From: Actinomyces urinae
Lineage (GTDB): Bacteria > Actinomycetota > Actinomycetes > Actinomycetales > Actinomycetaceae
Reading direction: 5' to 3'
DNA: 64,000 nt
Assembly: GCF_900119695.1 (NCBI RefSeq)
Contig: NZ_LT632545.1
Span: 47,410 to 111,409 of the forward strand
The notes under the pieces were generated by a model that was not told the DNA's origin, searched no databases, and was given only the letters and a program-made list of their open reading frames with translations. A program made the position numbers and the translations under genes. Shown in pieces: positions 1 to 7,836 of the stretch (positions within the stretch are counted from its first letter, which is position 1; the number at the start of each line of letters is the position of its first letter).

Positions 1-1
1 C

Positions 2-685
2 CCGTACGTTCGCGCAGAGCAAGAAAAACGTCTGCGCAGCGCTAAACGAGAGCTGGACCGGCTGGGCAAAATCAACCCACTAGCGCTCGAAGAACACGAG
101 GCTCTCTCTAAGCGCCACCAGTTCTTGGTTGACCAGCTACGTGATCTTACGGAATCCAAGAACGACCTGCTGGGCATCGTTGACGAAGTAGACCAGCGAG
201 TTGAAGAGGTATTCACCCAGGCTTTTCTCGACACCCAAGAGGCATTTACTCACGTGTTCGCAACCCTCTTTCCCGGAGGGTCTGGCAAACTCGTCCTCAC
301 GGACCCGCAGAACATGCTGGAGACCGGTGTTGAGATTGAAGCGCGTCCCGCGGGCAAGAAAATCACGCGCCTATCCCTGTTATCTGGCGGAGAACGGTCG
401 CTTGCCGCGCTCGCCCTCCTCGTCGCCATTTTCAAGGCTCGTCCGTCCCCGTTTTACGTGTTAGATGAGGTTGAGGCCGCCCTTGACGACGTGAACCTGT
501 CGCGCCTAATCACGATTTTCAAGGAACTGCAACAGGACTCGCAACTGATTATCATCACGCACCAAAAGCGGACCATGAAGATCGCAGACGCGCTCTACGG
601 CGTGACTATGCGTGCGGGCGTGACGCAAGTGGTTTCATCAAAACTAGCAGAAACGAAGCAGGCGCAAGCAGAGTCAAACGGGTAG
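2..685 (+). CDS. smc: Chromosome partition protein SMC, C-terminal part (gene runs off the left edge)
   Basis: The reading frame is already open at base 2, so only the last ~227 residues are present. SMC ATPases organise and condense the chromosome with ScpA/ScpB. Seen here are the end of the coiled coil (a KINPLALEE segment typical of SMC), the C-terminal ATPase lobe with the ABC signature [15 protein letters not shown], the Walker B/D-loop segment [15 protein letters not shown] and the switch histidine in [10 protein letters not shown]. Together these make the C-terminal head complete. The gene precedes ftsY and ffh, a common order (smc-ftsY) in Gram-positive bacteria. The Walker A half lies outside the window. 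Identity is secure. Confidence 0.96.
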   Translation, partial: PYVRAEQEKRLRSAKRELDRLGKINPLALEEHEALSKRHQFLVDQLRDLTESKNDLLGIVDEVDQRVEEVFTQAFLDTQEAFTHVFATLFPGGSGKLVLTDPQNMLETGVEIEARPAGKKITRLSLLSGGERSLAALALLVAIFKARPSPFYVLDEVEAALDDVNLSRLITIFKELQQDSQLIIITHQKRTMKIADALYGVTMRAGVTQVVSSKLAETKQAQAESNG

Positions 686-782
686 GTAGGCCGTTGTCGC
701 ACGCCGGTAGTGTGTTGGTCACAACTGCGTAATCAGCCGTGTTTTCTATTGCGTATCTGCGCGGATCTGGCACCCTAGAAGA

Positions 783-1082
783 GTGCTACAACCAGCCTTC
801 TTCATTTTCGTCACGCTGACCGTGATTCTTGCGCTCGCGGTGGGCGTCCTTGTGGTACTTCTGGTTACCCGTAGGTCAGTTTCAGACTGGCAGGTCCACC
901 TCGAAAAGACGACGAATGAGTGGAAACAGGCAGATATTGAAGGACAAAAGCCGGATCCTGTGACGCCGCGTAAGTCCTCGCTTGAAGCGGTGATTAAGAA
1001 AGAGGGGCGCGAGGGATCCGCCTACCTGCGGGCCGAGGAACTGCCAAGCCTTGAACAGAGGCCCACTTCCTCTGACGACTAG
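783..1082 (+). CDS. Small single-pass membrane protein of unknown function
   Basis: This is a 99-residue protein with a GTG start. Residues ~5-28 form one very hydrophobic helix (FFIFVTLTVILALAVGVLVVLLVT), followed by TRR, so the charged remainder probably faces the cytoplasm. The tail is hydrophilic and rich in Glu, Lys and Pro, with no motif I recognise. It lies alone between smc and ftsY in the same direction. No strong Shine-Dalgarno precedes the GTG, and a TAGAAG hexamer sits just upstream, so a leaderless transcript is possible. It could be a small envelope or secretion accessory protein. The coding call rests on frame, start placement and the clear membrane segment; function is unknown. 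Confidence 0.7.
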   Translation: MLQPAFFIFVTLTVILALAVGVLVVLLVTRRSVSDWQVHLEKTTNEWKQADIEGQKPDPVTPRKSSLEAVIKKEGREGSAYLRAEELPSLEQRPTSSDD

Positions 1083-1161
1083 ATCACTTTTACGTGGCCA
1101 CTACGGTATTTTGTGGCGCTTATTATTGGTCAACGGCGCTCCGGTGCGTAATCATTAATGC

Positions 1162-2406
1162 ATGGACGCATTTTTAGATTTTCTCGGATCCAACCTGTAT
1201 CTCGTGTGGATCCTCGTTGGACTGCTGGTTGTTGGTGGCGCAGTAACGGTCTCCCGTTCGCGTAATAAAGAACTGCCACCAGCGCCGCGCAAGCCGCAGA
1301 TCGAGGCAAAGCCCGAAGCCGAAACTGAGCAGGTTGAAGCTAAGCAGGCTGAAAGTGAGGTCTCCGCAAGGCCAGGAACTCCGGCCGAGTCAGAGCCTGT
1401 TGAAAGTGAACCCGATGTTGCCGCCTCCACTTTGGAACAAGAGCCTGCTCCAGCCGAAGAACTCGATCAGCCTGAGTCAGCCCCCAGCCGCATGCATCGC
1501 CTGCGTTCGCGCCTTGCCGGTTCGGGCCGCATCGGTTCTGCCCTCCTCGGCATTCTTTCGCGCGGCGATTTATCCGAGGAAGACTGGGAGGAACTTGAAG
1601 ACACTCTCCTCATGGCTGATCTCGGCCTCGACACCACGGATCAGATCATGGCGGGCCTGCGCCAAAAGGTGAAGGTCGAGGACACGTCGGATCCCGAGCG
1701 CGTGCGCAAGCTACTGCGCGAGGAGCTTCTTGCCGCGGTGGATCCGGACATGGACCGCTCTTTGAATCTCGCGCCCGTTCAGACCGAGACTGGTACGCAC
1801 CCGGCCGTGGTGCTCGTGGTTGGTGTTAATGGCACAGGAAAAACCACAACCGTGGGTAAGCTGGCCCGCCTCCTCGTTGCGGAGGACAAGTCAGTCCTCC
1901 TCGGTGCGGCCGACACCTTCCGTGCAGCGGCTGCCGAACAGCTCACCACTTGGGGCGAGCGCGTGGGCGTGGGGACCGTTCGCTCTGAACTTGAAGGCGC
2001 CGATCCCTCCTCGGTTGCATTTGAGGCGATCAAAACCGGACGTGAGGACGCGGTGGACGTGGTTTTGGTGGATACCGCGGGGCGCTTGCAAAATAAGTCC
2101 ACGTTGATGGACGAGCTTGGCAAGGTGAAGCGCGTCATGGAGAAGCAGGGACCAATTGCTGAAACGCTTCTGGTTCTAGACGCTACAACTGGGCAGAATG
2201 GTTTGCGCCAGGCGGAAATTTTCGCCCAAGTTGTTGACGTGAGCGGCGTGGTTCTTACCAAACTGGACGGATCAGCCAAGGGCGGCATTGTCGTGTCGGT
2301 GCAGAAGACGCTTGGAGTGCCAGTGAAGCTTGTGGGCTTGGGCGAGGGGGCGGACGATCTGGCTCCGTTCAGCCCCGAAGACTTCGTGGACGCAATCGTT
2401 GGCTAA
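1162..2406 (+). CDS. ftsY: Signal recognition particle receptor FtsY
   Basis: FtsY is the membrane receptor GTPase that docks the SRP-ribosome complex at the Sec translocon. The 414-residue product has an N-terminal membrane helix (residues ~12-30, LYLVWILVGLLVVGGAVTV), an acidic Glu/Ala/Pro-rich linker to ~residue 105, then the four-helix N domain and the G domain. Visible GTPase motifs are G1 GVNGTGKTT (residues 221-229), the DTFRAAA segment, G3 DTAGR and G4 TKLDG. The N-terminal helix is typical of actinobacterial FtsY, unlike the soluble-type E. coli protein. The ATG at 1162 has no obvious ribosome-binding site. ffh follows 55 bp downstream. Confidence 0.96.
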   Translation: MDAFLDFLGSNLYLVWILVGLLVVGGAVTVSRSRNKELPPAPRKPQIEAKPEAETEQVEAKQAESEVSARPGTPAESEPVESEPDVAASTLEQEPAPAEELDQPESAPSRMHRLRSRLAGSGRIGSALLGILSRGDLSEEDWEELEDTLLMADLGLDTTDQIMAGLRQKVKVEDTSDPERVRKLLREELLAAVDPDMDRSLNLAPVQTETGTHPAVVLVVGVNGTGKTTTVGKLARLLVAEDKSVLLGAADTFRAAAAEQLTTWGERVGVGTVRSELEGADPSSVAFEAIKTGREDAVDVVLVDTAGRLQNKSTLMDELGKVKRVMEKQGPIAETLLVLDATTGQNGLRQAEIFAQVVDVSGVVLTKLDGSAKGGIVVSVQKTLGVPVKLVGLGEGADDLAPFSPEDFVDAIVG

Positions 2407-2461
2407 GCTCCTAATCGGTTAAGGTAGGATGCAGTAACTTTTCGAAAACAGGATCAAAAAC

Positions 2462-4036
2462 GTGTTTCAAAACCTCTCTGATCGTCTAACAGATTCCTTC
2501 CGCAAACTCCGCGGCAAAGGTGTGATCACCGATGCGGATATTGATGCAACCGCATCTGAGATCCGCCGTGCCCTTCTTGACGCGGACGTCGCGCTACCCG
2601 TAGTTCGCGAGTTCACTAAGAAGGTTCGCGAGGAAGCTCGCGGCATCACCGTGACGAAGGGGCTGAATCCGGGCCAGCAGGTTGTGCGCGTTGTACACGA
2701 CCAGCTTGTGGAGGTATTGGGTGGCGAAACGCGTGAGCTTCACTTCGCGCAACGCGGCCCCACGGTGTTCATGCTCGCTGGTTTGCAGGGCGCTGGTAAA
2801 ACTACGCTGGCTGGCAAGCTAGGCCACTGGATGAAGGAGGAAGGCAAACGCGTCCTCCTCGTAGCCTCGGACTTGCAGCGTCCAAACGCTGTCACCCAGC
2901 TTGAGGTTATTGGTAAGCGTGCCGGTGTTGAAGTGTGGGCCCCAGAGCCGGGTAATGGTGTGGGCAATCCTGTGCACGTTGCGCGTTCGGGTCTGAACTA
3001 TGCGATTGAGAACGGATTCGACCTCGTAATCGTCGATACGGCGGGCCGCCTGGGCGTTGACGAAGAGATGATGCAGCAGGCGCGCGATATTCGGGATGCC
3101 GTGAATCCCCACGAGATCCTGTTTGTCCTAGATGCCATGGTCGGTCAAGATGCGGTACAAACCTCGGTTGCGTTCCGTGACGGTGTTGGATTTACGGGTG
3201 TCGTTCTGTCCAAGCTTGATGGCGATGCGCGTGGTGGCGCGGCGCTGTCGGTACGCGGAGTTACCGGCCAGCCGATCCTGTTCGCCTCCACCGGCGAGGG
3301 GTTGGAGGACTTCGAGCGTTTCCATCCTGACCGCATGGCCGGGCGAATCCTCGATATGGGTGACATTCTCACCCTTATCGAGCAGGCTGAGAAGAAGATC
3401 GACCAGCGTGAGGCCGAGGACGTTGCTGCCAAGGCAATGTCGGGTGAGTTGACGCTGGATGATTTCTTGAACCAGTTGCAGCAGGTGCGCAAACTCGGTT
3501 CGATGAAGAAGCTCCTTGGAATGATGCCGGGAGCGGGCCAGATGCGTCAGCAACTGGAGAACTTCGACGAGCGGGAAGTGTCGCGCATCGAAGCGATAGT
3601 GAGGTCGATGACGCCTGCTGAGCGTAACAACGTCAAGGTGCTCGATGGTTCTCGCAGGCGCCGTATTGCGGCTGGTTCGGGTACTACAGTTGCGGAAGTC
3701 AACTCGTTGGTTAAGCGCTTTGAGGCCGCACGCGAAATGATGAAACGCATGGGGTCGGGCGGCGGAATGCCCGGTATGGGTGGCTTCCCAGGTATGGGGA
3801 ACCTGCCGGGTGCGGGCAAGCGAGCCGGCGCACGTCAGCCAAAGAAGGCTAAGAAGCGCTCGAAGTCTGGCGTATCGGGCAATCCCGCGAAGCGTCGCCA
3901 GCAGGAACTGAAGGCGATGCTTCCAAAGGAACAGCGTCAGGGGTCTGCGTTTGGCGTGCAGCAGGAGGCACCTCGCCCCACAATGGATGATCTGCCGGAT
4001 GACGTTAAGCGCATGCTGGGCGGATTTGGCGGCTAA
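2462..4036 (+). CDS. ffh: Signal recognition particle protein Ffh
   Basis: Ffh (SRP54) binds 4.5S RNA and signal sequences of nascent membrane and secreted proteins, and forms the targeting GTPase pair with FtsY. The 524-residue protein shows an N domain, a G domain with G1 GLQGAGKTT, the DLQRPNAVTQL segment, G3 DTAGRLG and G4 SKLDG, and a C-terminal M domain. The M domain contains the methionine-rich LLGMMPGAGQM and MMKRMGSGGGMPGMGG stretches and a basic KKAKKRSKSG region for RNA contact. It uses a GTG start preceded by AGGATC. A TAGGAT hexamer at 2425-2430 is a possible -10. The stop overlaps the next start (TAATG). Confidence 0.97.
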   Translation: MFQNLSDRLTDSFRKLRGKGVITDADIDATASEIRRALLDADVALPVVREFTKKVREEARGITVTKGLNPGQQVVRVVHDQLVEVLGGETRELHFAQRGPTVFMLAGLQGAGKTTLAGKLGHWMKEEGKRVLLVASDLQRPNAVTQLEVIGKRAGVEVWAPEPGNGVGNPVHVARSGLNYAIENGFDLVIVDTAGRLGVDEEMMQQARDIRDAVNPHEILFVLDAMVGQDAVQTSVAFRDGVGFTGVVLSKLDGDARGGAALSVRGVTGQPILFASTGEGLEDFERFHPDRMAGRILDMGDILTLIEQAEKKIDQREAEDVAAKAMSGELTLDDFLNQLQQVRKLGSMKKLLGMMPGAGQMRQQLENFDEREVSRIEAIVRSMTPAERNNVKVLDGSRRRRIAAGSGTTVAEVNSLVKRFEAAREMMKRMGSGGGMPGMGGFPGMGNLPGAGKRAGARQPKKAKKRSKSGVSGNPAKRRQQELKAMLPKEQRQGSAFGVQQEAPRPTMDDLPDDVKRMLGGFGG

Positions 4037-5220
4037 TGAGGTTTTCCGGCCACGTGCTTTGGCAAAGCTCCCCGAAGCTCGGGGAGTTTTCCCTTACATC
4101 CGGAGATTCCTCGGGTATCGCACGTGAAGCGAGTTCAACCGTTGGCCCTCACGAATGGGTCAGCGGCACGTTTGAGGTACGGAGCGGGAAGATTTACCGC
4201 CTAGGTGATCAGGCCAGCCGAGCGGGCATGGCTAATGATTTTGACGACGTATGGGTAACTCCCGGCCTCGTGGATGTTCACTGTCATATTGGGATAGGCC
4301 CGCAGGGGCAGACCACGGGCGAGCAAATGCTTGCCCAGGCTCAAGCCAACCGTGATGCGGGCGTGCTCCTGGTGCGCGATTGCGGAGTGATTGGTGACAA
4401 CTCGTGGATCAATGAGCGGCTCGACACTCTCACCATCTTGCGGGCCGGCAGGCATATTGCTAAGCACAAGCGTTACATTCGCGGTTATGCGATTGAGACC
4501 TCGGATGCGCAACTGCCATCCGTCATGGAGGGCCAGGCGCGGACGGGTACTGGCTGGGTGAAAGTAGTTGCCGACTGGATTGACCGATCAAATGGGGCGG
4601 ACTCAGATCTAGATCCGTTATGGGATACGCAAGCGCTAAAGGAAGGCGTGATTGCCGCACACGAGGCCGGAGCGCGGGTTACGGCCCATTCGTTTAGTGA
4701 AAAGGCAATTGATGGCCTCCTCGAAGCCGGGGTGGACTGTATTGAACATGGCACTGGAATGAGGCCGGATCATGCGCGGGAGGCCTCCCGGATGGGAATC
4801 GCGGTTACGCCCACGCTGATGCAGGTGGCGCTATTCCCGCAGTTCGCGCGAGCAGGGAGCAAGAAATACCCGGTATACGCGCAAACCATGACGGATTTGT
4901 GGGAGCGCCATGAGGCTACTCTCGGGAGTCTCATCGACGCTGGAGTGCAGTTACTTCCGGGCACAGATGCGGGTGGATACCAGGAGCACGGCCAGGTGGC
5001 AAAAGAGGTTGCGATGTGGCGCTCGATGGGCCTTGCCCCGTCACAAATTGTCGATTTAGCAACCTGGAAGGCTCGCGAGTATCTCGGCGCGGCTGGTCTG
5101 CATGAGGGCGCCGATGCCGACCTCGTTATGTTTGATGCTGACCCGCGTCAAAACATTGAGGTCTTGCAACTACCAACACATGTGTTTTATCGAGGCCTAG
5201 AGCGCGTCGAGGGCCTCTAA
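4036..5220 (+). CDS. Metal-dependent amidohydrolase (imidazolonepropionase/prolidase-like)
   Basis: The 394-residue protein belongs to the amidohydrolase superfamily, whose members hydrolyse C-N or C-O bonds with one or two metal ions in a TIM barrel. Seen are the strand-1 metal motif VDVHCHIGIG (HxH), the later histidines in VTAHSFSEKAID and IEHGTGM, and the catalytic aspartate in LPGTDAGGYQEHG. The C-terminal ADLVMFDADP closes the beta-sandwich composite domain. The start overlaps the ffh stop by one base (TAATG), so translation is probably coupled. The substrate cannot be told from sequence. Related proteins include imidazolonepropionases and Xaa-Pro dipeptidases, but no histidine-degradation genes are nearby. 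Confidence 0.88.
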   Translation: MRFSGHVLWQSSPKLGEFSLTSGDSSGIAREASSTVGPHEWVSGTFEVRSGKIYRLGDQASRAGMANDFDDVWVTPGLVDVHCHIGIGPQGQTTGEQMLAQAQANRDAGVLLVRDCGVIGDNSWINERLDTLTILRAGRHIAKHKRYIRGYAIETSDAQLPSVMEGQARTGTGWVKVVADWIDRSNGADSDLDPLWDTQALKEGVIAAHEAGARVTAHSFSEKAIDGLLEAGVDCIEHGTGMRPDHAREASRMGIAVTPTLMQVALFPQFARAGSKKYPVYAQTMTDLWERHEATLGSLIDAGVQLLPGTDAGGYQEHGQVAKEVAMWRSMGLAPSQIVDLATWKAREYLGAAGLHEGADADLVMFDADPRQNIEVLQLPTHVFYRGLERVEGL

Positions 5221-6218
5221 TACTGGCTTTGCACTTGATCCAGTAGGCTTGCGAGCATCTCCGATTTGAGTCCTGCGGACGTAGCGGCAATGGCTGGTTG
5301 GGTGCCCGTTCCTTCGTTTCCGAGGTCACGTTGGTCCACGTGTCCGCCACTGACTCGCACCAGATGGACACCTGCGGCAATGTCCCACGGTTTGATTCGC
5401 GTGGCGAAGACGGCTCCTGCGCGACCAGCGGCAACTTGAGCGAGGTCAAGGGCGCACGCTCCCGGGCGGCGCATGGCGCGGAAGGTGGATAGTAGGTCAG
5501 TGAGTCCTTTAGCGGCTAGGTCCGGGAACTGTTTCACCTCAGATACGGTGGGGAAGTAGGTGAGGAGCAGCGCTTCGCTCTCAGCTGTAATAGTCTTGCT
5601 GCCTTGAATGTTGCCTGACTTTAGTGCGTAGAAGTCATCTCCGCGTTCAATCCAACCTTCGGTTTCATCGGCCCAGAACACTTCATTGTTGTAGGGGACG
5701 GTAATGGCTCCGGCCACGATCTCGCCATCGAGGGAGGCTGCGACGGATGTGCCAAAGTAGGGGAATCCAGCGGCGAAGTTCGCGGTGCCATCAATGGGAT
5801 CAACTATCCATTTCACGCGCGAGGCTAGGGAGCGGGCGTCCACGTGAAAATCGGGTTCTGCGATTGGGATCTCATCGGGGAAGTCGGTGGGGGCGCCTCC
5901 GGGCAGGATTTCTTCGCCGTGCTCTTCACCAAGTTTTAGCGAGCCGGGAATGAAACTACCCAGGAGGGCGCTGATCGCAGTCTCGGCAGCTTTGTCATAG
6001 GGTGTGACCGGATCGTGAAAGTTAGCTTTGGTTTCGGTGGTGGCAGCGTCGAGTTTTACCCTTGAAGCTAGTAGGTAGGGCCCCACCGCGGTCGCTGCAG
6101 CTCGACACATGAGTGCGAGTTCGTGGGTTAGATCCGCCCGCTGCAGGCTTCGAGTAGTTTCGGGGTCTAGGCCGACGACTCTTGGCGGATTGTCCAGCCG
6201 GTATTGCTCAGTGCTCAT
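5217..6218 (-). CDS. Inositol monophosphatase family protein
   Basis: This is a 333-residue Mg2+-dependent sugar-phosphatase-type enzyme. Family motifs are the GEEHGEE metal-binding glutamates, the signature WIVDPIDGTANFAAGFP (catalytic aspartates) and the C-terminal KPWDIAAGVHLVRVSGG. The family hydrolyses inositol-1-phosphate, histidinol phosphate, 3'-phosphoadenosine phosphates or fructose bisphosphate. The protein is about 60 residues longer than a minimal IMPase, mostly at the N-terminus. It is convergent with the amidohydrolase gene and the two stops overlap by 4 bp. The ATG has a good AAAGGA ribosome-binding site. Substrate is unassigned; histidinol phosphatase (HisN type) and IMPase proper are both possible. 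Confidence 0.9.
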   Translation of the reverse strand: MSTEQYRLDNPPRVVGLDPETTRSLQRADLTHELALMCRAAATAVGPYLLASRVKLDAATTETKANFHDPVTPYDKAAETAISALLGSFIPGSLKLGEEHGEEILPGGAPTDFPDEIPIAEPDFHVDARSLASRVKWIVDPIDGTANFAAGFPYFGTSVAASLDGEIVAGAITVPYNNEVFWADETEGWIERGDDFYALKSGNIQGSKTITAESEALLLTYFPTVSEVKQFPDLAAKGLTDLLSTFRAMRRPGACALDLAQVAAGRAGAVFATRIKPWDIAAGVHLVRVSGGHVDQRDLGNEGTGTQPAIAATSAGLKSEMLASLLDQVQSQY

Positions 6219-6372
6219 GATGTCCTTTCGCTCGTTCCCATGCTCTCACTATTTTGCGAAGAGTTCCCTCCGTGACGCATTGCGACGTAGCTTGCGAGGG
6301 AGTGCCGTGACCAATCGCACGATAAATCCTGCTTACTTAGCCCGAATACAGTTCCCTTTTTGGCTCATTTTC

Positions 6373-6387
6373 TGGCACAATGGAGCG
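6373..6387 (+). promoter_or_regulatory. Putative rpsP promoter element (TGGCACAATGGAGCG)
   Basis: A 15-base element identical to one upstream of rplS (9371-9385). CACAAT would be the -10 hexamer in an extended -10 context (TGG before it). No good -35 hexamer is visible at 16-18 bp. If this is the promoter, rpsP has a ~120-nt leader ending in AAGGAG before the GTG start. The 294-bp gap to the divergent phosphatase gene holds nothing else I can name. Confidence 0.5.
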
Positions 6388-6512
6388 TTGTACTCGAAGT
6401 CTGCGGACCCCTCTCTACCGTAGTTCTTCGCGTCCAGGATTCTAACCACTGTTTGTGTAACCCCCGATGGCGGTTTGAGTCCACCCCAATAAATCAAGGA
6501 GTGACCACTAAA

Positions 6513-7019
6513 GTGGCAGTTCGTATTCGACTAAAGCGCATGGGCAAGGTCCACGCACCGTTCTACCGTGTAGTTGTCGTTGACCAGCGCAAGAAGCGCG
6601 ATGGTCGCGTGATTGAAGAGATCGGTACCTACGATCCGACGCGTACCCCGTCGCACATTTCGATTAAGGGCGAGCGTGCTCAGTACTGGCTCGGTGTCGG
6701 TGCTCAGCCGTCCAACCAGGTTCGCAACCTGCTCCGTTTGACCGGTGACCTCGCTGCGCATAAGGGTGTTAAGAACCCGGTTTCGCGCGTGAAGTACGCT
6801 TCTGCGGATGAAGAGGCCGCCGCGAAGGCTATTAAGGCTGCGGAGGAAGAAGCGATCAAGCGTAAGGCAGCTATTGCTGAAGCCAAGCAGAAGGCAGAGG
6901 CTGAGGCCGCTGCTGCTAAGAAGGCTGAGGAAGAAACAGCCGCTGAGGCAGCTGCAGCAGAAGCTGCGGAAGAGGCCCCGGCTGAAGCTGAAGCCGACGC
7001 TGAGGCAGAGGAAGCCTAA
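6513..7019 (+). CDS. rpsP: 30S ribosomal protein S16 with Ala/Glu-rich tail
   Basis: S16 is a primary-binding small-subunit protein. The start is the GTG at 6513, preceded by AAGGAG; the N-terminus [19 protein letters not shown] is the canonical S16 beginning, and upstream in-frame codons are not conserved. The 168-residue product has the ~80-residue S16 core followed by a long low-complexity tail of Ala, Glu and Lys (from ~residue 90). This extension is longer than in E. coli (82 residues) but S16 tails are common in actinobacteria. The stop overlaps khpA (TAATG). It leads the rpsP-khpA-rimM-trmD operon. Confidence 0.96.
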   Translation: MAVRIRLKRMGKVHAPFYRVVVVDQRKKRDGRVIEEIGTYDPTRTPSHISIKGERAQYWLGVGAQPSNQVRNLLRLTGDLAAHKGVKNPVSRVKYASADEEAAAKAIKAAEEEAIKRKAAIAEAKQKAEAEAAAAKKAEEETAAEAAAAEAAEEAPAEAEADAEAEEA

Positions 7020-7258
7020 TGCTAGCTGATGCCCTAGAACATCTTGTCAGTGGGATTGTTGATAATCCCGATGATGTCGAGGTGAGCTCGAGGTCTATGC
7101 GACGCGGACAACTTTTAGAGGTTCGCGTTAATCCGGATGATCTGGGTCGCGTCATTGGTAGAAATGGGCGGACAGCTCGCGCGCTTCGTGCGGTCATGTC
7201 GGCTCTGTCTACTAGGGGCCCGGTCCGGGTTGATGTCATAGATGCTGATCGGGATTAG
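7019..7258 (+). CDS. khpA: KH-domain RNA-binding protein KhpA
   Basis: This 79-residue protein is essentially one type II KH domain, with the GxxG RNA-contact loop in GRVIGRNGRTARALR (residues ~43-57). In Gram-positive bacteria KhpA works with KhpB (Jag/EloR) in RNA binding and in control of cell elongation. It is translationally coupled to rpsP through TAATG. Its place between rpsP and rimM is the standard one in actinobacteria and firmicutes. A 13-bp hairpin follows the stop. Confidence 0.93.
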   Translation: MLADALEHLVSGIVDNPDDVEVSSRSMRRGQLLEVRVNPDDLGRVIGRNGRTARALRAVMSALSTRGPVRVDVIDADRD

Positions 7259-7270
7259 TTATTTCGATTT

Positions 7271-7303
7271 TGGGGCGGTGTGGCGCTTGTCCACACCGCC
7301 CCA
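7271..7303 (+). terminator. Perfect 13-bp hairpin between khpA and rimM
   Basis: The arms TGGGGCGGTGTGG (7271-7283) and CCACACCGCCCCA (7291-7303) pair perfectly around the 7-nt loop CGCTTGT. Only a short, mixed T-rich stretch (ATATTTTG) follows. It may act as a partial terminator or processing/attenuation site that lowers rimM-trmD expression relative to rpsP, or as an mRNA stabiliser. Confidence 0.7.
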
Positions 7304-7335
7304 AGTCATATTTTGAGCTGAAGCGGTGGGTGTTC

Positions 7336-7836
7336 ATGGAACTTTTGGTTGCGGTTGTAGGGCCGGCGCACGCTCTTAAGGGAGAGGTTGCGCTGGACGT
7401 GCGTACGGATTCTCCGCAGGAGCGCTTATTTGAAGGCGCACGGTTTGACGTGGCCTCGCACGGGGTTCTAACGGTGGAGTCGATTCGCGTTCACAAGGGG
7501 CGGATGCTGGTCAAATTTGAAGAGGTGCGCGACAGGACCGACGCGGAAGCGCTTCGTGGAGCTCTATTGTTGATTGACGCTGACGAGGCGCTGGACGAGG
7601 ACGACGCTTGGTATCCGCACGAACTGACGGGTTTGAAGGTGCGCACGGTTGAGGGAGAGCCTCGTGGTGTTGTCTCTCGCTTTGTACCCGGCGCCGCGCA
7701 GGACCTGCTGGTGGTGGATTACGACGGCCACGAGGTTTTGGTGCCATTTGTGAAGCAGATCGTGCCTGAGGTACTGCTTGACGAGGGTACTATCGTGGTT
7801 GATCCGCCGGGCGGCCTCTTTGATGATGAGGAGTGA
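7336..7836 (+). CDS. rimM: Ribosome maturation factor RimM
   Basis: RimM assists maturation of the 30S head and binds S19. The 166-residue product begins MELLVAVVGPAHALKGEV; the GxxHxxKGE-type segment is typical. The second half carries the PRC-barrel domain (DDAWYPHELTGLKVRT through VPFVKQIVPEV). ATG at 7336 is preferred; an in-frame GTG at 7330 is an alternative. The stop is shared with the trmD start (GTGA). Its position directly before trmD is conserved. Confidence 0.94.
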   Translation: MELLVAVVGPAHALKGEVALDVRTDSPQERLFEGARFDVASHGVLTVESIRVHKGRMLVKFEEVRDRTDAEALRGALLLIDADEALDEDDAWYPHELTGLKVRTVEGEPRGVVSRFVPGAAQDLLVVDYDGHEVLVPFVKQIVPEVLLDEGTIVVDPPGGLFDDEE

